Counted from the stretch's first letter, positions 15,175 through 23,969 are shown. The stretch: DNA of 33,152 bases from Winogradskyella sp. (GCA_013003655.1 JABDIQ010000173.1:1-33152); one strand, 5' to 3'. Notes: a model not told the origin generated them from the sequence alone. Numbers and translations are program-made.

Positions 15175-15183
15175 CATATTCTT

Positions 15184-15828
15184 TTAGTCTTCTATTAATG
15201 CTGGATTTCTACTACGTTGAACCCATATAATAATACCTACCACGATCAATGCCATTGGAGGCAATACCATGAAACCATTGTTCTCATAGCCTAAAGCGTA
15301 CAGCCCTGTTTTTTCAACTGGGTCGCCAAGCACTTTAAATCCAAATAAGGTACCTGAACCTAAGAGCTCTCTAAAAAAGCCAACAATAATTAATATAACA
15401 CCATAACCAGCGGCGTTACCTATACCGTCCAAAAATGAGCGCCATGGCCCATTACCTAGAGCAAAGGCTTCAAAGCGTCCCATGATAATACAGTTGGTAA
15501 TAATTAAACCGATAAAAACCGATAGTTCTTTACTGAGCGTGTATGCATAGGCTTTTAAAACTTGGTCAACGATGATCACCAATGTTGCTACTACAACCAG
15601 TTGTACTATGATTCTAATCTTAGAAGGAATGATATTTCGCATTAAAGCGATAACCACATTACCTACGCCCATTACAAACATTACCGAAATGGCCATCACT
15701 ATTGATGGTTTTAACTGAGCGGTAATTGCCAAAGCAGAACAAATTCCTAATACCTGAATTGTAATAGGGTTGTTATCCGCTAATGGGTCTAAAATTAGTT
15801 TACTATCTTTTTTTGATAAAAGTCCCAT
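15184..15828 (-). CDS. nqrD: Na+-translocating NADH:quinone reductase subunit D
   Basis: A 214-residue membrane subunit with six helices, homologous to NqrE and RnfE. Cys30 (VLGICSALA) and Cys113 (IITNCIIMGR) are the expected ligands for the iron centre shared with NqrE. The segment GRFEAFALGNGPWRSFLDGIG is the highly conserved family loop. It starts 6 nt after nqrC. Length and motifs match the family. Confidence 0.97.
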   Translation of the reverse strand: MGLLSKKDSKLILDPLADNNPITIQVLGICSALAITAQLKPSIVMAISVMFVMGVGNVVIALMRNIIPSKIRIIVQLVVVATLVIIVDQVLKAYAYTLSKELSVFIGLIITNCIIMGRFEAFALGNGPWRSFLDGIGNAAGYGVILIIVGFFRELLGSGTLFGFKVLGDPVEKTGLYALGYENNGFMVLPPMALIVVGIIIWVQRSRNPALIED

Positions 15829-15834
15829 ACATTA

Positions 15835-16581
15835 TTAGTTTAAAGTCTCGAAATAAGGCATATACATTCTTACGTCTTTTTTAAGCATAGCCGAAACACC
15901 ATCGCCTGTAATGGTTGCACCTGCCAAGGCATCGACTTCATGATCATCTTTGATTTCATTCTTAGGATCATTGTTGCCTTTAGCTACTTTTATACCTTGG
16001 AATGCACCACCAGTGATGAATTTTTCACCGGTAAAGTCATCCATAAAATAGCGTTGTTTAATCTCTGCACCTAATCCTGGTGTCTCACCTTTATGATCAA
16101 AATACACACCCGTTACAGTCATGGTTTTATCCATGGCCACAAATCCCCAAATAGCATCCCATAGACCTTTTCCTCTTACAGGAACTACATAGACTTCTTG
16201 ACCGTCTTTCTCACCAACAAATATTGGGAGCTTGCGACTGTAGTTTGGATCTTTTGCCTTGGTTTCTTCTTTCTTAATGTCAATTAAATAAGCCTGATCA
16301 TTCTCGGTAAGCTTACCGTCTTGTAAGACATATTGTTTTTTGATGTACTTATTAAATTCCTCTTCAACAACATCGGTAGAAATAAACTCAACATCATTAG
16401 CGCCTTCATTATTATTAACACCAAGTGCGTATAGAATGTTCTGTTGCTTTTCAAACCGTTCGTTGGCTTTTACCTTTGGTTTTAATCCCTGAGCTAAACC
16501 AGCCAGGATTGAACCCACGACCATTACCATGACAATAGCAAAAATGACCGTATAACTATTTTTTTCAGTATTAATTGCCAT
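15835..16581 (-). CDS. nqrC: Na+-translocating NADH:quinone reductase subunit C
   Basis: A 248-residue subunit with one N-terminal membrane helix (about 10-32) and a periplasmic FMN-binding domain. The flavinylation motif DALAGATITGDGV places covalent FMN on Thr223, the target of ApbE. GKGLWDAIWGFVAMD and HKGETPGLGAEI are conserved domain motifs. The encoded ApbE in the same region supplies the modifying activity. It is 1 nt downstream of nqrB. Confidence 0.97.
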   Translation of the reverse strand: MAINTEKNSYTVIFAIVMVMVVGSILAGLAQGLKPKVKANERFEKQQNILYALGVNNNEGANDVEFISTDVVEEEFNKYIKKQYVLQDGKLTENDQAYLIDIKKEETKAKDPNYSRKLPIFVGEKDGQEVYVVPVRGKGLWDAIWGFVAMDKTMTVTGVYFDHKGETPGLGAEIKQRYFMDDFTGEKFITGGAFQGIKVAKGNNDPKNEIKDDHEVDALAGATITGDGVSAMLKKDVRMYMPYFETLN

Positions 16582-16582
16582 A

Positions 16583-17764
16583 TTAAGCTGCTTTTACTTT
16601 TAATCGTTTCATTCTTCGGATTACATTGCCTCTAATGACATAGTGATCTATAGTTGGTGCAAACACATTCATTAATAAAATGGCTAGGAATACACCTTCT
16701 GGATATGCCGGATTAAATACTCTAATAAGAATAGAAATAAATCCTATTAAAAAACCATAGATCCATTTTCCTTTATTTGTTTGTGAAGCTGTCACGGGAT
16801 CAGTAGCCATATATACGGCACCGAATAAAATACTTCCTATGATTAAGTGTTGCCAAAATGGAACGCTCATTAACCCATAGAACTTGCTAGTATCACTAAT
16901 CCAACCTGCATCTACAACACCATTAAAAATGAGTCCCATTGCTAATGCACCTACAATGGTACTCAACATGATTCTCCAGCTTCCTATTTTGGTAAATATT
17001 AAAAATAGCCCTCCAGCAATGATCAACAGTTTTGAGGTTTCACCAACTGAGCCAGGAATGAATCCCATAAACATTTCGTAATAGCTATAATCCGGTGCTA
17101 GATTTTGAGCATAACTACCTAAAATTGTTTCTCCCGATATTGCGTCTGGAGTACCCGCACGCTCAACGGCACCATGAACCCAAACTTTATCGCCCGACAT
17201 CCACGTTGGATATGCAAAGAACAAGAATGCTCTAATGGTTAGCGCAGGATTTAAGATATTCATACCTGTACCACCAAACACTTCTTTCCCTATCACTACA
17301 CCAAATGCTACTGCTACGGCAAGCATCCATAATGGCAAATCGATTGGAACAATCAGTGGCACTAACATACCTGTTACCAGATACCCTTCTTCAACCTCAT
17401 GTCCTTTGATGACAGCAAATAAAAACTCTATAGCCAACCCAACTCCATAAGATACCACTACTAAAGGCAATACTTTAATAATACCGATGTAAAATGCGTC
17501 CCATGATAAGAAATCTACTGGCGTTCCTAGTGCCTCATAATGCTGATATCCTGCATTGAACATACCAAATAGTAAACATGGCACTAGCGCCATGATCACG
17601 GTGTTCATGGTTCTTTTAAGGTCGTCAGCTGCTTTTATATGCGTTCCGTTGTGAGTGGTCTCATTTGGAAGATATAAAAACGTGTGCAATGCATTAAAAG
17701 CAGGCGCCATTTTGGAGCCTCTAAATTTTAATTTGTAATAGTGTAATGTTCTTTTTAATCCCAT
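16583..17764 (-). CDS. nqrB: Na+-translocating NADH:quinone reductase subunit B
   Basis: A 393-residue polytopic membrane subunit that carries riboflavin and covalent FMN and forms much of the Na+ path. About ten hydrophobic helices are visible. Conserved loops include GKEVFGGTGMNILNPAL (159-175) and the late MATDPVTASQTNKGKW segment. The FMN attachment motif reads DAISGET (207-213), with Thr213 as the likely modified residue. The usual motif has SGAT, so Glu replaces Ala next to the target. The gene is 2 nt downstream of nqrA. Confidence 0.97.
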   Translation of the reverse strand: MGLKRTLHYYKLKFRGSKMAPAFNALHTFLYLPNETTHNGTHIKAADDLKRTMNTVIMALVPCLLFGMFNAGYQHYEALGTPVDFLSWDAFYIGIIKVLPLVVVSYGVGLAIEFLFAVIKGHEVEEGYLVTGMLVPLIVPIDLPLWMLAVAVAFGVVIGKEVFGGTGMNILNPALTIRAFLFFAYPTWMSGDKVWVHGAVERAGTPDAISGETILGSYAQNLAPDYSYYEMFMGFIPGSVGETSKLLIIAGGLFLIFTKIGSWRIMLSTIVGALAMGLIFNGVVDAGWISDTSKFYGLMSVPFWQHLIIGSILFGAVYMATDPVTASQTNKGKWIYGFLIGFISILIRVFNPAYPEGVFLAILLMNVFAPTIDHYVIRGNVIRRMKRLKVKAA

Positions 17765-17766
17765 TT

Positions 17767-19119
17767 TTAACCTATTTCTTTTATCATTAAGTCTAAACCT
17801 TCTCGAATGATCTTTTGATGAGGTTGTTTAGAAATACATATAAATTCTGTTAGAGCAAAATCCTCTGGTGCCACTTCGTACATGCCAAGTGCTTCCATTT
17901 CATCCAAATCTTGGTACATACACGCTTTTAATATCTGCATAGGATAAATATCTAAAGGAAATACCTGCTCGTAGTTACCAGTGACAACGAAAGCTCTATG
18001 CTCTCCATTTGTATTGGTATTTAGATCGTATTTCTTTTTTGGTGTTAACCAAGAAAATGTGAGTGCTCTTGTAGAGGATATTTTATTGAATACAGGCTTA
18101 TTCCAGCCAAAAAATTCGTAATCATCACCTTCTGGAATAATTGTAATTACATTGCTATAATAATCTAAAAATCCATCTGGTCTTATTTCTTTACCTGATA
18201 ACACATTTCCTGAAATAATTCTGTCACGTCTGCTTTTTTCAATACCATGATCGTAGATCATAGTAGATACTTCGGCACCAATTTTTGTTCTTAAATATCT
18301 TGGTTTTTTAACTGATGAGCCAACCATAGCCACGGTACGTTCTGCATTAAATTTACCCGTAAGTAAGAGGTCACCAATAATTACTAAGTCTTGGGCATTC
18401 ACTGTCCAAACGACTTCGCCTTTATTTACAGGATCTATTTTATTAATATGTGTACCAACATTGCCTGCAGGATGTGGTCCTGACACATTATGAATTACAC
18501 AGTCTTTTAAATTAGCACATGGTGATTCTGATTTTTTACCTACAGATACATGTACGCCTCCTGCTGTTAATTTAGAAAGTGCTGTTATTGCGGTTTGTAG
18601 TTGTTTCTCTTTTCCTTGTAGCACATAGTCTAAATCTGCTGCCAAAGGTGCCGTAGAATAGGCTGAAACAAATATGGCCTTTGGATCTTTATCAGGGTTG
18701 GCAACAATGTCGTATGGACGTTGTTTTATAAATGCCCAGCAACCTGAAGCTAACAAATGTGCTTTTAATGATTTAGCATCTGCATTTAAATCGAAAGCGC
18801 CATGCTCTACATACTCCTGTGCTTTATCCGCTTCAATCTTAATGCCTTCAATTCGGCGCTTAGCACCGCGCTTCACCTCTTTGATCGTTCCAGATACTGG
18901 AGAGACAAATTTTACATCTTCTATCTCTTTGTTGTAAAATAGAACGTCGCCCGCTTTAACGCGTGCACCTTCTTTTTTAACAAGTTTTGGAGTAATACTG
19001 TGGAAATCTTCGGGCCTTACACTGTAGAAATTGCTAATGATGGCATTCTCTGTAACTTTTTCGGCTGCACCGACAAGATTAATGTCCAGACCTTTTTTTA
19101 TTCGGATGTCTTTTGACAT
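17767..19119 (-). CDS. nqrA: Na+-translocating NADH:quinone reductase subunit A
   Basis: A 450-residue cytoplasmic-side subunit, first gene of the operon. The N-terminal part contains a barrel-sandwich domain similar to biotinyl/lipoyl domains (VKAGDVLFYNKEIEDV and VSPVSGTIKEVKRG). It is followed by the Rossmann-like and SLBB-type regions seen in NqrA and RnfC. NqrA contacts the quinone-binding site. No Fe-S motif is present, as expected for NqrA. It has its own promoter motif and is divergent from the T9SS plug gene. Confidence 0.97.
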   Translation of the reverse strand: MSKDIRIKKGLDINLVGAAEKVTENAIISNFYSVRPEDFHSITPKLVKKEGARVKAGDVLFYNKEIEDVKFVSPVSGTIKEVKRGAKRRIEGIKIEADKAQEYVEHGAFDLNADAKSLKAHLLASGCWAFIKQRPYDIVANPDKDPKAIFVSAYSTAPLAADLDYVLQGKEKQLQTAITALSKLTAGGVHVSVGKKSESPCANLKDCVIHNVSGPHPAGNVGTHINKIDPVNKGEVVWTVNAQDLVIIGDLLLTGKFNAERTVAMVGSSVKKPRYLRTKIGAEVSTMIYDHGIEKSRRDRIISGNVLSGKEIRPDGFLDYYSNVITIIPEGDDYEFFGWNKPVFNKISSTRALTFSWLTPKKKYDLNTNTNGEHRAFVVTGNYEQVFPLDIYPMQILKACMYQDLDEMEALGMYEVAPEDFALTEFICISKQPHQKIIREGLDLMIKEIG

Positions 19120-19153
19120 ATGTTTTTACGATTTAATTATCTAAAAATCCGTG

Positions 19154-19161
19154 CAAATTTA
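19154..19161 (-). promoter_or_regulatory. Promoter -7 element TAAATTTG of the nqr operon
   Basis: An exact TAnnTTTG match on the minus strand, 34 nt before the nqrA ATG. A TTTG lies 23 nt further upstream, at the outer limit of the usual -33 spacing. The predicted leader is about 28 nt. Confidence 0.6.
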
Positions 19162-19254
19162 CGAATTAATGAACAAATAAAATTCAAATTAAAACATCTT
19201 TTTTATTTATAGTCATTATAAATAAGTTTTCTAAGGCTAGGCATGGATTTTGTT

Positions 19255-19262
19255 TATCTTTG
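19255..19262 (+). promoter_or_regulatory. Promoter -7 element TATCTTTG of the T9SS plug gene
   Basis: An exact TAnnTTTG match. Its last three bases are the TTG from which a longer frame could be read, which excludes that TTG as start codon. The ATG follows 21 nt later. Confidence 0.6.
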
Positions 19263-19283
19263 GTCTCATTTATAAACAGACTC

Positions 19284-20534
19284 ATGATTGTCAGGACAAT
19301 AGCCATCTTTTGTTTCTCTTTTTATTTTCTTTCGGTATCTGCTCAGGTGAAAGAAATACCACCACCAGATTTTATAAAGACCATTCAATTTAAAAGTAAT
19401 ACTCCAGAAAGTCAATTACCTATTTTACGATTAGGAGATCCTATTGTGTTAGAGTTTGATGCCTTAAACAGCTATGAAGAAGATTTTTATTATGTCATTG
19501 ACTTTTACAATTTTGACTGGACACCTACGAATCTCGTAAAGGCAGAGTACTTGAGAGGGTTGGACAATCAACGTATTTTCAACTATATCAATTCGTTTAA
19601 TACCTACCAGATATACTCACATTACAAGTTAACAATACCTAATCAACAAACTCGGGCCTTACTAAAAAGTGGTAATTATATGATCTCTATTTATGATGAT
19701 TACGGTAATTTAATGTTTACACGAAAATTTATGATCTACGAGGATTTAGTAGGTGTTGGCGTCAATGTGAAACGATCAAGAGATGTTACCACTATAGCCC
19801 AAAAACAATCCGTAGATATAGTAGTTTCTACCAGTAGTGTGAATTTTAATAATCCTATGGAAACTATAAAAACATTGGTGATTCAAAATAACAATTTAAA
19901 TACAGCCATAACCGATCTTAAACCACAATACACCTTGGGAAATCAACTTATCTATAGATATGATACAGAATCTGCTTTTGATGGTGGCAACGAGTATTAT
20001 TTCTTTGAAACTAAAGATGTAAGAGCGGCCAATGTTGGTGTTCAGTTTATAGATCTTCAAGATATTTATCATTCGTTTCTGTTTACCAATGGCAAACGCA
20101 AGGATTTGCCTTATACCTATAACCCAGATATCAATGGCAATTTCGTCATCACCACAGTAGACAGAAATGACGTTGATGTTGAGGCAGATTATACTATGGT
20201 ACATTTTTCATTATTACTAGACGAATTGCCAAAGGATAAAGCTGTTCATATTTACGGTGGGTTTAACAATTTTGCGATTGAAGATATGACCAAAATGACT
20301 TTTAATTCTGAATCCGGGTTGTATGAATGCGCGTTTAGATTGAAACAAGGATTTTACAATTACAAATATGTTATTGTGGATGAAACAGGCAAGGTTGACG
20401 AAGGTGCAATAAGTGGTAATTTTTGGCAAACCGAAAACAACTATAAAGTTTTGGTTTACTATAGGGATTTAGGTGCGCGTTTTGATCGTCTTATTGGTCT
20501 TGGCGAAACCTCGTCGGTAAATATTTCCAACTAA
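19284..20534 (+). CDS. Type IX secretion system plug protein (DUF5103)
   Basis: A 416-residue exported protein with a signal peptide of about 21 residues ending SVSAQ. The N-terminal domain (KTIQFKSN, PILRLGDPIVLEFDAL, YYVIDFYNFDWTPTNLVKAEYLRG) and C-terminal beta-sandwich (HIYGGFNNF, GLYECAFRLKQGFYNYKYV) match the DUF5103/T9SS plug family. In Flavobacterium the plug protein blocks the periplasmic mouth of the SprA outer-membrane translocon. The ATG at 19284 is chosen because the upstream TTG lies inside a promoter element and the signal peptide begins at this ATG. Divergent from nqrA; apaG follows after 149 nt. Confidence 0.88.
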   Translation: MIVRTIAIFCFSFYFLSVSAQVKEIPPPDFIKTIQFKSNTPESQLPILRLGDPIVLEFDALNSYEEDFYYVIDFYNFDWTPTNLVKAEYLRGLDNQRIFNYINSFNTYQIYSHYKLTIPNQQTRALLKSGNYMISIYDDYGNLMFTRKFMIYEDLVGVGVNVKRSRDVTTIAQKQSVDIVVSTSSVNFNNPMETIKTLVIQNNNLNTAITDLKPQYTLGNQLIYRYDTESAFDGGNEYYFFETKDVRAANVGVQFIDLQDIYHSFLFTNGKRKDLPYTYNPDINGNFVITTVDRNDVDVEADYTMVHFSLLLDELPKDKAVHIYGGFNNFAIEDMTKMTFNSESGLYECAFRLKQGFYNYKYVIVDETGKVDEGAISGNFWQTENNYKVLVYYRDLGARFDRLIGLGETSSVNISN

Positions 20535-20538
20535 TTAT

Positions 20539-20562
20539 TAAGGTTTTATCAACTAAACCTTA
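20539..20562 (+). repeat. Stem-loop after the T9SS plug gene
   Basis: TAAGGTTT (20539-20546) and AAACCTTA (20555-20562) form a perfect 8-bp stem with an 8-nt loop, 5 nt after the plug stop codon. No T-tract follows on either strand, so it is a weak or factor-dependent terminator at most. Confidence 0.45.
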
Positions 20563-20683
20563 CAAATATCTACACTTTAACGTCTATCGCGCTATTATAA
20601 TGTTAAAAAGCCTTTAAAGACAGTATTTACGCACTATTGAAATGATTTTATTACTATTTTAGCGTTTCGTATTGAAAGAATAA

Positions 20684-21070
20684 ATGGTACAACAAGTTAC
20701 AAGCGGCATAAAAATTTCTGTAGAAACTACTTTCGAAGGAACCTTTTATAAAAATTATAAAGTGCATTATGCATTTGGTTACGTGGTGACTATAGAAAAC
20801 CAAAGTAAAGACTCCGTTCAGCTCAATACACGATTCTGGAAAATACTAGATGCGCTTAATAATCCTGACATTGTAGAAGGCGAAGGCGTTATTGGCAAAA
20901 AACCAGTTTTAAAACCAGGAGAATCTCATGTCTATAATTCTGGTTGTTTATTAACATCTCCTTTTGGTGCAATGTCTGGTCATTACAACATGGTTAACTT
21001 CACCACGACTCAAAAATTTAAAGTGAAAATTCCGTCCTTTAAATTAAGTGCACCCTTTGCTATAAACTAG
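20684..21070 (+). CDS. apaG: ApaG family protein
   Basis: A 128-residue fibronectin-III-like beta-sandwich protein matching ApaG in length and sequence. It contains the typical GYVVTIENQSKDSVQL strand pair, the RFWKILD segment, the glycine-rich VEGEGVIGKKPVLKPGE motif resembling a phosphate-binding loop, and SPFGAMSGHYNM. ApaG has been linked to Co2+ resistance and Mg2+ efflux in enterobacteria; its biochemical role is not settled. It has no exact promoter consensus nearby (TATTTTAG lies upstream). Its TAG overlaps the stop codon of the convergent DUF6695-like gene in a shared CTAG. Confidence 0.93.
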   Translation: MVQQVTSGIKISVETTFEGTFYKNYKVHYAFGYVVTIENQSKDSVQLNTRFWKILDALNNPDIVEGEGVIGKKPVLKPGESHVYNSGCLLTSPFGAMSGHYNMVNFTTTQKFKVKIPSFKLSAPFAIN

Positions 21071-22071
21071 AATTTGCTAACGTAGTTAAATCTATACGTT
21101 TGTCCATTTTGTTTTACATGGAAGTAAAGACAGTTGGAGTATTGTACAAACTCATGATCTAAACTCATATCAAAACCTGTATCTGAAATACGATATACAG
21201 CATCAATATCTATATGCCCAAATGGTGAAATTCGCCTAAAACGGTATAACTGATCCTGTTCTAAATCGTATAACTCAAACCATGCGCCTGCCGCAATACC
21301 ACTTAACCATTTTGCATGGTTATTTATGGTATCATTATGCCTTGGATGTAGTGTCCCAACATAAGATGGCTCATGATCTTTAAGGCGATCTAAAAACAAG
21401 CGTCTATTTTCTTTACTTAGTGTGGATTTAAATTCTCCAATCTCACCTTCTTCAGTGACCTCATAAATACAATTTTCGGTATCGGCTATGAGTACATTTC
21501 CTATAGTGCTTGGTGTAAAACGCTTACTCTTTTTAAGTTTGCGAACAATAGAACTGTCTGTAACACTTTCAATTAAGGTATCCGTTACAAATCTTGCACA
21601 ATTACACGCTTCTTTGATAAAAGCCGCGTAACGTATAAACTCGCGTTGTTGCATCTTTGCTATGTGCTCACGTGCTTTGATATAATCGACTTTACGACAA
21701 ACTGAGGCTAATAATTTTCCGTCACCATGAGTTAATTTTGGATGGGTTGCCAAAAACGTGAGAAGTTCTTCTAAGTTTTCAATTTTACCATTCTTAATGG
21801 ATGCTGTCAAAGGAAATTGTAGTTCGGCATCTGTTAGTTGTCCTCGTACTCTAGCATAAGGCTCTGGTGTTATATAGCGTCCAAAATCATGATATTCTAG
21901 GTGACCTGTATTTTTATCAATTAATACTAGTGCAGCATGTCCAGCTCTTACATAGTTCTTTTTGCCTATTCCAAAATATTTAAGAAATGGCGAGTACCAT
22001 TCATCGGCTACCATAACTACTGTCTCTGGATAAGCCAATGTTAAAATGATGCCATCCGTAGTATCATTCAT
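21067..22071 (-). CDS. DUF6695-like protein, possible permuted NlpC/P60 (LRAT-like) papain-fold enzyme
   Basis: A 334-residue protein without signal peptide or membrane helix. I believe it belongs to the flavobacterial DUF6695 family, which has no assigned function. The first 170 residues contain GHAALVLID with His45, EYHDFGRY with His61, and NCARFVTDTL with Cys158. This H...H...C order and spacing resembles lecithin:retinol acyltransferase and other permuted NlpC/P60 enzymes, whose nucleophile also lies in an NCxxFV motif. The C-terminal half (from about 185) is probably a separate beta-rich domain (STIGNVLIADTENCIYEVTEEGEIGEF; AAGAWFELYDLEQDQLYRFRR). The enzyme assignment is my inference, not an established annotation. 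It ends tail-to-tail with apaG, sharing CTAG. Confidence 0.75.
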   Translation of the reverse strand: MNDTTDGIILTLAYPETVVMVADEWYSPFLKYFGIGKKNYVRAGHAALVLIDKNTGHLEYHDFGRYITPEPYARVRGQLTDAELQFPLTASIKNGKIENLEELLTFLATHPKLTHGDGKLLASVCRKVDYIKAREHIAKMQQREFIRYAAFIKEACNCARFVTDTLIESVTDSSIVRKLKKSKRFTPSTIGNVLIADTENCIYEVTEEGEIGEFKSTLSKENRRLFLDRLKDHEPSYVGTLHPRHNDTINNHAKWLSGIAAGAWFELYDLEQDQLYRFRRISPFGHIDIDAVYRISDTGFDMSLDHEFVQYSNCLYFHVKQNGQTYRFNYVSKF

Positions 22072-22187
22072 TTGTCTTGGTTTTGATGGCTAAATATATC
22101 ATGTAAATCCGAAAATTGTAAACAAACTTTATCAAACCCTTAAGAGTAATAGTCCATTCTATCTGCAAAAAAATCGGTTTTATATTG

Positions 22188-22195
22188 TAAATTTG
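22188..22195 (+). promoter_or_regulatory. Promoter -7 element TAAATTTG of the P5C dehydrogenase gene
   Basis: An exact TAnnTTTG match ending 38 nt before the ATG at 22234. No clear -33 element. Confidence 0.55.
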
Positions 22196-22233
22196 CATTC
22201 TGAAAAATACGACTAAACTAAACAATAGATCAC

Positions 22234-23859
22234 ATGGGAAAAGGATTTTTTAATGTACCAATAGCAGTTAATGAACCTGTTAAATCTTATGCTCCAGGAT
22301 CCCCTGAGCGCGAAGAAGTTTTAAAGGCTTATAAATCAATGATCAAAGAAACCATTGATGTACCATTATTTATTAACGGCAAAGATATTAAGACAGGTAA
22401 TACACGTACCATGTCACCTCCTCACGACCATAAGCACGTCGTAGGCACGTATCATTTAGCTGAAAAGACGCATATAGAAGAAGCCATAAGCACAGCGCTC
22501 GAGGCTCGAAAAGAATGGTCTCAAATGCCATGGGAACAACGCGCTGGTATTTTTCTAAAAGCCGCTGAATTAATTGCTGGTCCATACCGAGCAAAGATCA
22601 ATGCAGCAACGATGATTGCTCAATCAAAGACCATACATCAAGCTGAAATTGATGCAGCATGTGAGTTTATAGATTTCTTGCGTTTTAATGTTCAGTTTAT
22701 GAATGACATTTATATGGAACAACCAGAAAGTACCTCTGATGCGTGGAATAGAGTAGAATATAGACCATTAGAAGGATTTACCTATGCAGTTACGCCATTT
22801 AACTTTACGGCTATAGCCGGAAACCTACCTTCGTGTATGGCGTTAATGGGAAATGTTGTCGTATGGAAACCTAGCGATAGCCAGGTCTACTCAGCTAAAG
22901 TGATAATGGATGTCTTTAAAGAAGCTGGTGTACCGCCAGGCGTAATTAACGTTGTTTTTGGTGATCCTGTAATGATCACGGATACCGTATTAGCAAGTCC
23001 AGATTTTTCAGGTCTTCACTTTACGGGCTCTACGTATGTGTTCAAAGAATTATGGAAACAAATTGGCACCAATATCCATAATTACAAAACCTATCCTAGA
23101 ATTGTAGGTGAAACAGGTGGTAAAGATTTTATAGTAGCCCACCCTACTGCGTTACCAAAGCAAATTAGTACGGCTATTGCAAGAGGCGCATTTGAGTTTC
23201 AAGGGCAAAAATGTAGTGCTGCCTCAAGAGCATATATTCCTGAAAGCTTATGGAGTGACGTAAAAGAACTCCTTCTAGCTGATATAAAATCATTTAAAAT
23301 GGGTTCTCCAGAAGACATGAACAATTTTATTACTGCTGTTATTCATGAAGGCTCATTTGATAAATTGGCAAAATATATTGATCAAGCTAAAAATGACACG
23401 AACGCAGAGATTATAGCAGGTGGAAATTATGACAAGTCTAAAGGCTACTTTGTAGAACCAACAGTGATTGTTACATCTGATCCAAAATACACCACCATGT
23501 GTACAGAATTATTTGGACCTGTAATGACCATTTATGTTTACAAGGATGCTGATTACTCTAAAACCTTAAAATTGGTAGATGAGACTAGCGAGTACGCATT
23601 AACAGGTGCTATATTAGCCACAGATCGTTATGCTATTGAAGAAGCTACAAAAGCACTACAAAATAGCGCTGGTAACTTCTATATCAATGATAAACCAACG
23701 GGTGCTGTTGTAGGTCAACAACCTTTTGGTGGTGCAAGAGCATCTGGTACAAACGACAAAGCAGGTAGTGCACAAAACCTATTGCGTTGGGTATCGCCGA
23801 GGCTGATTAAAGAAACCTTTGTAACACCAACAGATTACAGATATCCGTTTTTAGGATAA
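22234..23859 (+). CDS. pruA: L-glutamate gamma-semialdehyde (1-pyrroline-5-carboxylate) dehydrogenase
   Basis: A 541-residue aldehyde dehydrogenase that oxidises glutamate semialdehyde to glutamate with NAD+, the second step of proline catabolism. Catalytic Cys327 lies in FQGQKCSAASRAY and the general base Glu293 in VGETGGKDF. NAD-binding segments TPFNFTAIAGN and WKPSD are intact, and FTGST (263-267) is the Rossmann loop. Length and the N-terminal extension (PVKSYAPGSPER) match the stand-alone P5CDH type, like mitochondrial ALDH4A1, rather than the PutA fusion. A proline dehydrogenase is not in the window. Strong terminator downstream. Confidence 0.95.
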   Translation: MGKGFFNVPIAVNEPVKSYAPGSPEREEVLKAYKSMIKETIDVPLFINGKDIKTGNTRTMSPPHDHKHVVGTYHLAEKTHIEEAISTALEARKEWSQMPWEQRAGIFLKAAELIAGPYRAKINAATMIAQSKTIHQAEIDAACEFIDFLRFNVQFMNDIYMEQPESTSDAWNRVEYRPLEGFTYAVTPFNFTAIAGNLPSCMALMGNVVVWKPSDSQVYSAKVIMDVFKEAGVPPGVINVVFGDPVMITDTVLASPDFSGLHFTGSTYVFKELWKQIGTNIHNYKTYPRIVGETGGKDFIVAHPTALPKQISTAIARGAFEFQGQKCSAASRAYIPESLWSDVKELLLADIKSFKMGSPEDMNNFITAVIHEGSFDKLAKYIDQAKNDTNAEIIAGGNYDKSKGYFVEPTVIVTSDPKYTTMCTELFGPVMTIYVYKDADYSKTLKLVDETSEYALTGAILATDRYAIEEATKALQNSAGNFYINDKPTGAVVGQQPFGGARASGTNDKAGSAQNLLRWVSPRLIKETFVTPTDYRYPFLG

Positions 23860-23881
23860 TTATTAAATAAAAACCAAAGAC

Positions 23882-23918
23882 AAAACCTTCTTGACAAGTA
23901 CAAGAAGGTTTTTTTTAT
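23882..23918 (+). terminator. Rho-independent terminator of the P5C dehydrogenase gene
   Basis: AAAACCTTCTTG (23882-23893) and CAAGAAGGTTTT (23901-23912) form a perfect 12-bp stem with a 7-nt loop, followed by further T residues. Confidence 0.92.
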
Positions 23919-23969
23919 ACTAATGGGTATATTTTTAGTACCTTTTAGGTTCCTTTCAACACTATTAAT

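Noticed and set aside
20539-20562. Treating the stem-loop after the plug gene as a standard terminator
   Set aside because: The stem is good, but no T-tract follows on either strand, so I list it only as a repeat.
22072-22233. Possible riboswitch upstream of the P5C dehydrogenase
   Set aside because: The 162-nt divergent region is AT-rich with one -7 element. I see no conserved riboswitch-like helices.
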